Assembly (NCBI RefSeq): GCF_022814865.1
Contig: NZ_JAKVRD010000006.1
Coordinates: forward strand, 155,751-219,750
Reading direction: 5' to 3'
DNA length: 64,000 bases
Source of the DNA: Shimia aestuarii
GTDB lineage: Bacteria; Pseudomonadota; Alphaproteobacteria; Rhodobacterales; Rhodobacteraceae
Of the stretch, positions 46,306 to 53,096 are shown piece after piece; position 1 is the stretch's first letter; each line of letters begins with the position of its first letter. The notes beneath the pieces are model-generated. The model was not told where the DNA came from and ran no database searches. It saw only the letters and a program-made list of their open reading frames with translations. The translations under genes and the position numbers were made by a program.

Positions 46306-47079
46306 TTAGAGCGCGGTCCAGCCGCCATCGACGCTGATCGTCGTGCCGGTGATCTGCGCCGCCGCGTCCGAGCAGAGAAAGACGGTCGTGCCGCCAAGCT
46401 GTTCAACGGTGGCGAATTCCTTCGACGGCTGGCGCGTGAGCATCACGTTCTTCACCACCTCTTCGCGCGTCATGTCATATTCGCGCATCGTGTCGGGGAT
46501 CTGCGCCTCGACAAGCGGCGTCAATACATAGCCCGGACAGATCGCATTACAGGTGATCGGCTCCTGCGCGGTCTCAAGCGCGACGGTCTTGCTCATCCCG
46601 ACAACGCCATGTTTGGCCGCGATATAGGCCGCCTTGTAGGGCGATGCCGTCAGCCCATGCGCCGAGGCGATGTTGACGATCCGACCCCAGCCCCGCTTGC
46701 GCATATGCGGCAGCGCCGCAGCCATGGTGTGAAAGTTCGAGTTCATGTTGATCGCAATGATCGCGTCCCATTTCTCGACCGGGAATTCGTCAATCGGGCT
46801 CACATGCTGGATCCCTGCATTGTTGACGAGGATATCGCACCCCCCCGCGGTCTCGATCAGGGCGCGGCACTCGTCGCCCTTGGACATGTCGGCCTTGATG
46901 TAGCGCGCGGTGATGCCGAATTCTTTGCCGATCGCGTCGGCCAGCGCGTGATCTTCGTCCGAATCGGTGAAGGAGTTCAGAACCACATCCGCCCCGGCCC
47001 GTGCCAGTTCGCGCGCGATTCCAAGGCCGATCCCGGAATTGGAGCCGGTGATGATTGCGGTTTTTCCTGCGAGTGTCAT
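46306..47079 (-). CDS. bdhA: 3-hydroxybutyrate dehydrogenase
   Basis: The 257-residue short-chain dehydrogenase oxidises D-3-hydroxybutyrate to acetoacetate with NAD+. It has TAIITGSNSGIGLGIARELA and DILVNNAGIQHVSPIDEFP. Catalytic Ser and the YxxxK motif lie in IVNIASAHGLTASPYKAAYIAAKHG. The diagnostic tail is ICPGYVLTPLVEAQIPD with ITGTTISVDGGWTAL. ATG 47079 follows GAGG; the frame is open 18 codons further but lacks a site. With the patatin gene it may serve polyhydroxybutyrate mobilisation. Confidence 0.95.
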   Translation of the reverse strand: MTLAGKTAIITGSNSGIGLGIARELARAGADVVLNSFTDSDEDHALADAIGKEFGITARYIKADMSKGDECRALIETAGGCDILVNNAGIQHVSPIDEFPVEKWDAIIAINMNSNFHTMAAALPHMRKRGWGRIVNIASAHGLTASPYKAAYIAAKHGVVGMSKTVALETAQEPITCNAICPGYVLTPLVEAQIPDTMREYDMTREEVVKNVMLTRQPSKEFATVEQLGGTTVFLCSDAAAQITGTTISVDGGWTAL

Positions 47080-47210
47080 GTCATGCCTCATTCGTCTTGC
47101 GTTCGCGCACACCCTAGCATGCTGCGCTCGCAAAATAAGGGGAATAGCGGCGCTTGCGTATTCTTACGGAGGTCTGCGCGAGGACTGAGCCACAGAGGCA
47201 AACTCAGGCC

Positions 47211-47237
47211 AAAAAAAACCCCGGCACAAGGCCGGGG
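47211..47237 (-). terminator. terminator of the candidate small RNA
   Basis: CCCCGGC (47219-47225) and GCCGGGG (47231-47237) form a perfect 7-bp stem with a 5-base loop, followed on the minus strand by T8 (47218-47211). Confidence 0.85.
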
Positions 47238-47286
47238 TATAGTCATTGAGGCAGGTTTCATACAGGCAAGAAACCTATCGAGCAGT
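47211..47286 (-). ncRNA. candidate small RNA, about 76 nt
   Basis: The 320-base gap between bdhA and the peptide-binding protein gene holds a complete transcription unit on the minus strand. A good promoter lies at 47293-47321. A 7-bp stem AGGTTTC/GAAACCT (47270-47276 with 47253-47259, 10-base loop) follows, then an unpaired stretch and a strong terminator with eight Ts. No minus-strand protein gene to the right needs this terminator. A short in-frame ATG exists inside the first hairpin loop, but its frame runs through the terminator, so it is unlikely to be coding. I recognise no known family. Confidence 0.55.
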
Positions 47287-47292
47287 GCCCCC

Positions 47293-47321
47293 TTTATAAG
47301 CAATCTCACGCCGACCTCCAA
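47293..47321 (-). promoter_or_regulatory. promoter of the candidate small RNA
   Basis: TTGGAG (47316-47321), a 17-base spacer and TATAAA (47293-47298) on the minus strand. The -10 matches 5 of 6 consensus bases. Predicted transcription start is near 47286. Confidence 0.6.
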
Positions 47322-47400
47322 GCCAAAAGTTTGAAATCACTGGAATCCCCGGGTAGCTTGAAGCTCAATAAAAACAAAGCCGAGCGGGATTGTTCCGGAT

Positions 47401-49215
47401 ATGGAGCCAGTGAGTTTCCTTCGAAAGCGGTGCAAAACCGCCGCCATAGCCCTTCTTTGCTTGAGTCACGGCCTATACGCCGAACCAAGCCACGGCATCG
47501 CCATGTACGGAGACCCGGCCCTGCCGCCCGGTTTCGCGTCTCTCCCCTATGCCAATCCAGACGCCCCCAAGGGTGGCAGAATCGTCACGGGGAACACCGG
47601 TGGATTCGATTCGCTCAACCCGTTCGTGCGCAAAGGCACCGCCCCCTGGCAGCTCCGATTCTTTACCCACGAATCGCTGATGGGGCGAAGCTGGGACGAA
47701 CCGTTCACGCTTTATGGTCTGCTTGCCGAAACCGTCGAGACCGCGCCAGACCGCTCTTGGGTCGAGTTCACCTTGCGCGAAGAGGCGCGTTTCTCTGACG
47801 GAAGCCCCGTCACCGTCGAGGATGTGATCTGGTCTTTCGAGACGCTCGGCACCCGCGGCCACCCCCGTTACCTCTCGTTCTGGACCAAGATCGACAGCAT
47901 TGAAGCCACCGGCCCCCGCTCCGTCCGCATTGCCTTCAATACCGAAGACCGCGAACTTGCCCTGATCGCGGGCCTGCGCCCGATCCTCAAAAAGGACCAG
48001 TGGCAGGACAAGGACATCACCGAAGCCGCGCTCGACGAGGTGCCGATCGGCTCCGCCCCCTATACGGTGACGGACTTCGAAGCCGGCCGCCACGTGACCC
48101 TTACCCGTGATCCCGACTATTGGGGCAACGCCTTGCCACTCCAACGCGGTATCGCCAACTTCGACGAGATCCGTATCGACTTCTACGGCGATGGCGACGT
48201 CCTCTTCGAAGCGTTCAAAGCGGGCGAGATCGACTACTTCCGCGAGTTCAACGCCGAGGCCTGGGCCAATCACTATGATTTTCCCGCCGTCGCCTCGGGC
48301 GAGATTGTGAAATCGGAAATCCCGCATGGCAAACCTTCGGGTATCACCGGCCTCGTGATGAACACCCGCCGCGCGCCGTTCGATGATATCCGCGTGCGCG
48401 ATGCGCTCCTGCACGCCTTCAATTTCGAGTTTATCTCCGACACGCTGACCGGCGGACGCCAGCCGCGTATCACCTCCTATTTCTCCGGCTCTGCTCTGGC
48501 CATGCAGGATGGCCCCGCAAGCACCGAGGTCGCCGCACTCCTTGCGCCCCATGCCGAGAGCCTCGCGCCCGACGTCCTCGAGGCCTACACCCTACCCGCC
48601 TCCAAGGGCGGCACGCGCAACCGGGGCAACATGCGCAAGGCTATGCAACTGCTCTCCGAGGCAGGCTACGAAGTGCGCAACGGCGTGATGACCGACGCGA
48701 GCGGCACGCCGCTCCGCTTTGAAATCCTCCTGCGTCAAGGCGACAAACAGGACAAAGCGATCACGGATATTTACCGCAAGTCCCTCGAAAAGCTCGGGAT
48801 TTTCGTTGATGTGATGGAAGTCGACAACGCGCAGTATATCCAACGGATCAATAGCTTCGACTATGACATGACCGACTATCGCCGCGCGATGTCCCTGTCG
48901 CCCGGCAATGAACAGGCGCTCTACTGGGGCAGCGACGCCGCCGCGCAAGAAGGCTCGCGCAACGTCCCCGGCATCCGTTCCGCCGGGATCGACGCAATGG
49001 TCGCCGCGCTCACCAACGCGAAATCGCCCGAAGAGTTCCAGACCGCCGCCCGCGCCCTCGACCGCGCCCTGACAACGGGCCGCTACGTCATCCCGATCTG
49101 GACTTACGCCGTGGGTCGCATCGCGCACAAAAGCCGCCTGCACTACCCCGAGCGCCTGCCGCTCTATGGCGACGGCGTGGAATGGCTTCCGGGTGTCTGG
49201 TGGTCCGAAGATTAA
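47401..49215 (+). CDS. periplasmic peptide-binding protein (SBP family 5, YejA-like)
   Basis: The 604-residue protein has a signal peptide (KRCKTAAIALLCLSHGLYA, cleavage near residue 27). A family 5 solute-binding domain follows: GIAMYGDPALPPGFASLPYANPDAPKGG, FDSLNPFVRKG, WVEFTLREEARFSDGSPVTVEDVIWSF and MNTRRAPFDDIRVRDAL. Long size and the APKGG start resemble YejA-type oligopeptide or microcin-uptake binding proteins. No permease or ATPase gene is adjacent, so it depends on a transporter encoded elsewhere. A possible promoter TTGAAA-N17-TAGCTT (47331-47359) lies upstream, divergent from the small RNA promoter. Its end overlaps the P450 gene by four bases, tail to tail. Confidence 0.88.
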   Translation: MEPVSFLRKRCKTAAIALLCLSHGLYAEPSHGIAMYGDPALPPGFASLPYANPDAPKGGRIVTGNTGGFDSLNPFVRKGTAPWQLRFFTHESLMGRSWDEPFTLYGLLAETVETAPDRSWVEFTLREEARFSDGSPVTVEDVIWSFETLGTRGHPRYLSFWTKIDSIEATGPRSVRIAFNTEDRELALIAGLRPILKKDQWQDKDITEAALDEVPIGSAPYTVTDFEAGRHVTLTRDPDYWGNALPLQRGIANFDEIRIDFYGDGDVLFEAFKAGEIDYFREFNAEAWANHYDFPAVASGEIVKSEIPHGKPSGITGLVMNTRRAPFDDIRVRDALLHAFNFEFISDTLTGGRQPRITSYFSGSALAMQDGPASTEVAALLAPHAESLAPDVLEAYTLPASKGGTRNRGNMRKAMQLLSEAGYEVRNGVMTDASGTPLRFEILLRQGDKQDKAITDIYRKSLEKLGIFVDVMEVDNAQYIQRINSFDYDMTDYRRAMSLSPGNEQALYWGSDAAAQEGSRNVPGIRSAGIDAMVAALTNAKSPEEFQTAARALDRALTTGRYVIPIWTYAVGRIAHKSRLHYPERLPLYGDGVEWLPGVWWSED

Positions 49216-50564
49216 CGGGGTGTGAGCCGGAGCCAGATCCCGTCTTTTGACCGCACCGTGAGATAGGCCACCGGCACAGGCTCCGGCCCCACCGCCTCAA
49301 TGCGGAACTGCTTGAGGATCATCGAGAGCAACAACGGCCCCTCAACCATGGCAAACCCCGCCCCGGTGCAGACGCGCGGCCCCTCCGAGAACGGCATATA
49401 AGCCTCCCGCGCGCATTGTCGGCCATTCTCCGTCTCCCACCGCGTCGGATCAAACCCGTCCGGGTTGTCCCAGAGCCGCTGATGGCGATGCAAATGCCAC
49501 GGCGACAGGACCATCTGGCTCCCGACCGGAATATTACGGTCCCGGAACCGCTCCGGGCAGGTGCTCTCGCGCACCATCATCGGCACCGGCGGATAAAGCC
49601 GCAGAGACTCGCGGAACACGTCCCGGCTCACCTTGAGCCGTTTCATCACTTTGAAATCGCATTCCCCGAGCACCTGCGCCTCTTGTGCCACCTTCTCCTG
49701 CCACTCCGGGAAGATCGCCATGAGATACAGCGTCCAAGCCAGCGCCGAGGCGCTCGTCTCATGCCCCGCAAGGAAGAAGATCGCCACCTGATCGACCATA
49801 TCCGCCGCCGAAAGCGTCTCGCCCGTCTCCGGGTCGCGCGTGGTCATGATCTTGGTGGCAAGGTCATCCGGCGCCGTGCCCGCCTCGATCTCCGCCATCC
49901 GCTCATCCGTGAGCTGCTTGATGAGCCCCCGGATCATCTTGGCCGATGCCTTGGTGCTGCGCCGATGAAACCGCGGCATCCATTTCGGCAATTTCAAGAA
50001 CGCCCCGATATTGAGGATCGGCTGGCTGCGCTGGTAGTCGCGAAACTCCTCGAACACCTGCCCCGCAACCTCATGTTCGATCGGGATCGAGAACAACGTG
50101 CGAAAGATCACATCCGCCGCCGCATGGCTCGCTTCTGCTTCGATCTCGACCGGCGCGTCGGCCATCCGTTGAAGCCGCGCCACCGTCGCCGCACCCGCGT
50201 CCCACATCGCCGGGAACGTATCGCGCAACCGCCCACCCTCAAAGGCCGGGTCAATGATCCGCCGCTGCTGCTTCCAAACCTCCCCGTTGGTGAGGAACAC
50301 CGAATTGCCAAGCAAGGGCCGCAGCCCCTCGCTGATCCGCCCGCTTTTCGGGAAATCGTCCGGCCGTTCCTTGAGCACCGTTTTGATAAGCCGCGCATCG
50401 TTCAGCAGGTAAGAGCGAAAGAACGGCGTGCGAAACTCCGCCATCCACGCGCGGAAAAGCCGCTCGGGCTGCGACGACAGAAGATCGGCCCGAAACAGCA
50501 TCATGTATTTCAAGAGCGAGACTTTCGCGGGCCGCGATGGCGGTTTTGGTGGCATCCGTGTCAT
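49212..50564 (-). CDS. cytochrome P450
   Basis: The 450-residue soluble P450 has the oxygen-binding I-helix FFLAGHETSASALAW, the K-helix ExxR motif in ESLRLYPPVP, the meander FDPTRWE, and the heme loop FSEGPRVCTGAGFAM with axial ligand C399. No membrane anchor is present, so it is a bacterial soluble type needing ferredoxin partners, which are not encoded nearby. The overall pattern (PPVPMMVRES, NIPVGSQMVLSPWHLHRHQRLW) resembles CYP4/CYP102-like fatty-acyl or terpenoid hydroxylases, but the substrate is unknown. Its ATG overlaps the stop of the upstream hydrolase gene (ATGA), with GGGGAG in front. Confidence 0.94.
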   Translation of the reverse strand: MTRMPPKPPSRPAKVSLLKYMMLFRADLLSSQPERLFRAWMAEFRTPFFRSYLLNDARLIKTVLKERPDDFPKSGRISEGLRPLLGNSVFLTNGEVWKQQRRIIDPAFEGGRLRDTFPAMWDAGAATVARLQRMADAPVEIEAEASHAAADVIFRTLFSIPIEHEVAGQVFEEFRDYQRSQPILNIGAFLKLPKWMPRFHRRSTKASAKMIRGLIKQLTDERMAEIEAGTAPDDLATKIMTTRDPETGETLSAADMVDQVAIFFLAGHETSASALAWTLYLMAIFPEWQEKVAQEAQVLGECDFKVMKRLKVSRDVFRESLRLYPPVPMMVRESTCPERFRDRNIPVGSQMVLSPWHLHRHQRLWDNPDGFDPTRWETENGRQCAREAYMPFSEGPRVCTGAGFAMVEGPLLLSMILKQFRIEAVGPEPVPVAYLTVRSKDGIWLRLTPR

Positions 50565-51778
50565 GGGCGCACTCCCCGGAACTTGTTCACCGGGCGTTCA
50601 ATCCGGCTCTTGGATGGGGCGCGTTCCTCAAATCGATCTGCCAACGTCATTGGCCCCGCTGTAATGCGGAAATAGTCATAGTCTCCGGGCTGATCGAAGG
50701 CACAGAGATACTGAAAATGAAGCCGAAAAAACCGCCAGCGCAGCGCCTTCCAGCGTTCTGGACTAAGGGTTTGGGTAAAGGCCGCCGAAAGGACGAGCGG
50801 CCAGCGTTTGCCCGAGCGCGGCGCCACGCCGGTGACGCTCACCGGATCACAAAGCGCAAAGGCACATCCATCGCCCGGCGCCGTCACATCCACCCATGTC
50901 AGCTCATCGCGCGTGCAGAGATAGGCCAAATCCGTGCGCAACCGGTGCGCCTTGGGCAGGAAGGACACCATCGGCACCACTTGACCGAGTGACAAGAGCC
51001 CAAGCGCGGGACCGTTTTCCGGCACCCGCCCGTCGCGGATCATATCGGCCAAGATCGACACCGCGAGATGCGCCCCCGAGGAATGGCCAACGACAAGCAC
51101 CTCGTCATAACCCTTCCCAAGCGCCTGCGTGATGCGGTCGGCAAATTCCGCCATCCGCGCCTCAAGCTCGGGCGGATGCGCCCCCTGCCAACGCGCCGAA
51201 TAGGCATAATCATGCATCAGGTAATAGGCGAAGAACTTGTTGTCCCTCCGCCGAAACCACTCGAGCAAGAGAGGCACAATCAAAAGCCCCGCCCAACCGG
51301 CCCATGCGGGCGCCACTATGGTGATCGCCCGCCCAAGACCGTAAGCCGCCATGAGCGCCAGCCCAAGCTGCACCAGAAGGAACACCACCGGATAGAGCGC
51401 CGCGATCACCGGTCCCTTACGAAGCCGCATCAGCCGCCAGAGCGCGCCCGTGCCGATATAGGTCCAAGCTGTGCGCGCCAATTGCAGGTAGGTGCCGGGG
51501 ATAGAGTTCGACATGCTGTCGCGCACGATGTCGGACCAGACGAGCACCTCGACATCCGTCTGTGCGGCCGCGCCGTCCATCTCGCCCGCGACATGCCAAC
51601 CATAAGGCCCACCCGTCGTCTTCGCCGACAGCGTGATCTCATAGCCGGAAATCACCGCCTGCGCCGCGCCTTCCTTGCGATAAAGCTCACGGTAGCGACG
51701 CGGGTGAATGGGATCGTAGCCGGGAATATAGAATACCCGACGGCGCTGCACCTGTCTGTGATGGCTCTCTTGGCCCAT
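50561..51778 (-). CDS. membrane alpha/beta hydrolase-like protein coupled to the P450
   Basis: I do not recognise a named family. The 405-residue protein starts with a hydrolase-like strand RRVFYIPGYDPIHPRRYREL (about 14-33), then has two transmembrane helices (about 123-147 and 157-175). The nucleophile elbow VLVVGHSSGAHLAV follows, with Ser at 233. The membrane hairpin therefore interrupts the hydrolase domain between the N-terminal strand and the elbow. Later segments include LGQVVPMVSFLPKAHRLR and WVDVTAPGDGCAF; a histidine of the triad may be in RLHFQYLCAFDQPGDYDYFRI. It is the first gene of a two-gene operon with the P450. GAGG precedes ATG 51778. Confidence 0.65.
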   Translation of the reverse strand: MGQESHHRQVQRRRVFYIPGYDPIHPRRYRELYRKEGAAQAVISGYEITLSAKTTGGPYGWHVAGEMDGAAAQTDVEVLVWSDIVRDSMSNSIPGTYLQLARTAWTYIGTGALWRLMRLRKGPVIAALYPVVFLLVQLGLALMAAYGLGRAITIVAPAWAGWAGLLIVPLLLEWFRRRDNKFFAYYLMHDYAYSARWQGAHPPELEARMAEFADRITQALGKGYDEVLVVGHSSGAHLAVSILADMIRDGRVPENGPALGLLSLGQVVPMVSFLPKAHRLRTDLAYLCTRDELTWVDVTAPGDGCAFALCDPVSVTGVAPRSGKRWPLVLSAAFTQTLSPERWKALRWRFFRLHFQYLCAFDQPGDYDYFRITAGPMTLADRFEERAPSKSRIERPVNKFRGVRP

Positions 51779-51849
51779 GGCTCACCTCGTTGGCCGGACT
51801 GTAGCCCTGCTTTTCGGCGCAAGTAAGACCAAACAAGGCCGCCTTTGGA

Positions 51850-52605
51850 TCAGCCGAGTGTCGCCAGCGCCGGGAAGGTCTCCAAGAGCCAGTAGCTCAG
51901 GCTCGAGAAGGCACCAGTGACAAGCATCACCCCGACTAGAAGCAAAAGAACGCCCATGATCTTCTCAATAAGCCCCATATGCCGCTTGAGCCGGTTCATC
52001 ACCCCCATCGCCCGCGTCAGGAAGATCGCCGCAAGCAGAAACGGAATGCCAAGCCCCGCCGCGTAAACCCCGAGGAGAAGCGTGCCGCGCGCGACCGAGG
52101 CCTCTCCCGCCGCCAGCGACAGGATCGCCCCAAGCTGCGGCCCGATACAGGGCGTCCAGCCAAAGGCAAAGGCAAGGCCAAGCACATAAGCCCCAAAGGC
52201 CGATCCACCCCCCTCGCCCGCATCGATCCGCGCCTCGCGATCCAGAAAGGGAATGCGGAAGACATTGAGGAAATGCAGGCCGAAGATGATCACCACGACG
52301 CCGGAAATCCGCGCGAAAAGAACCTGGTTCTGTAAGAAAAACGCGCCAAAGGCCGAGGCGGTGAAGCCGAGGAAAAGAAACACCGTCGACAGACCCAGCA
52401 CAAAGAACAGGGCCGCAAAGATAACCTGCCGCCGCGCCGCACGCTCCTGTCCTGTCATATCGGCCATAGAGACCCCGCTCATATAGGCAAGGTAAGGCGG
52501 TACGATCGGCAGCACACAGGGGCTCAGGAACGAGATGACCCCGGCAAAAAGCGCGACGAACATTGCAGGCAGAAGTCCTGCGTCGATGATATCGATTCCA
52601 AACAT
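51850..52605 (-). CDS. ccdA: thiol-disulfide membrane reductase CcdA
   Basis: CcdA carries electrons from thioredoxin across the inner membrane for cytochrome c maturation and periplasmic disulfide reduction. The 251-residue product has six transmembrane helices and the two redox cysteines in symmetrical motifs FLSPCVLPIVPPYLAY and GWTPCIGPQLGAIL. ATG 52605 follows GGGAAG; an in-frame GTG nine bases earlier has no site. It is divergent from tusA, with 93 bases between, suggesting shared thiol or sulfur physiology. Confidence 0.93.
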   Translation of the reverse strand: MFGIDIIDAGLLPAMFVALFAGVISFLSPCVLPIVPPYLAYMSGVSMADMTGQERAARRQVIFAALFFVLGLSTVFLFLGFTASAFGAFFLQNQVLFARISGVVVIIFGLHFLNVFRIPFLDREARIDAGEGGGSAFGAYVLGLAFAFGWTPCIGPQLGAILSLAAGEASVARGTLLLGVYAAGLGIPFLLAAIFLTRAMGVMNRLKRHMGLIEKIMGVLLLLVGVMLVTGAFSSLSYWLLETFPALATLG

Positions 52606-52698
52606 ACTTCCCACTTAATCCATCGCTGCGCCGCCGTCACCTGCCCGTCATGTCACATCCTTGTGGACAGCCCGTCGCCTCGCGCATATGTGACTGGC

Positions 52699-52923
52699 AT
52701 GACTGAAGAGATCGACGCCATCGGGCTGATCTGCCCCCTGCCCGTCCTGCGATTGCGCAAGCGGATGAAGCCCTTGCCCGCGGGAAGCCGCGTGCGCCTC
52801 CTGGCCAGTGACCCCGCCGCCGTGATCGACGTGCCGCATTTCTGCGCCGAGGCGGGCCATCACCTGCTCGAACAGAGCCAAGACGGCGACACCCTCATCT
52901 TCGTCATCGAAAAATCTGCCTGA
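52699..52923 (+). CDS. tusA: TusA-family sulfur carrier
   Basis: The 74-residue protein has the TusA/SirA fold with the sulfur-accepting cysteine in the CPxP motif (DAIGLICPLPVLRLRKRM, Cys near residue 12). TusA proteins relay persulfide sulfur, for example from cysteine desulfurases to tRNA thiolation or sulfur metabolism. A second cysteine occurs in VPHFCAEAGHHLL, common in the family. I start at ATG 52699, which fits the family N-terminus; an upstream in-frame start would add 12 unsupported residues. Confidence 0.88.
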   Translation: MTEEIDAIGLICPLPVLRLRKRMKPLPAGSRVRLLASDPAAVIDVPHFCAEAGHHLLEQSQDGDTLIFVIEKSA

Positions 52924-52940
52924 CGCAGGCGCGATCTCCC

Positions 52941-52980
52941 CCTCTTCACCTTTGCGAAAATACTCCCGCCGGAGGCATCT
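52941..52980. repeat. dispersed intergenic repeat, copy 2
   Basis: This copy shares 30 of 40 bases with 41841-41880 and contains AAAATACTCCCGCCGGAGGC. It follows the tusA stop by 17 bases. Sequences of this look are frequent between genes in Rhodobacteraceae in my experience; function is unknown. Confidence 0.5.
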
Positions 52981-53040
52981 GACCGGGCCACAGACGACAC
53001 CTTCTGCAAAGGGGCCCGCCCGCGCCACAAGCATCAAAGG

Positions 53041-53071
53041 AAAAGCCCGGGGGTCGATCCCCCGGGCTTTT
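53041..53071 (-). terminator. bidirectional intrinsic terminator between rne and tusA
   Basis: Perfect 13-bp arms AAAAGCCCGGGGG (53041-53053) and CCCCCGGGCTTTT (53059-53071) with a 5-base loop. It serves rne on the minus strand and probably tusA on the plus strand. Confidence 0.9.
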
Positions 53072-53096
53072 CCATCTTGTTTCCTAAGAATAAGGC

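Noticed and set aside
47088..47321. Small protein on the minus strand across the candidate small RNA
   Set aside because: Its start would lie at the promoter -35, it runs through the T8 terminator, and no ribosome site is seen.
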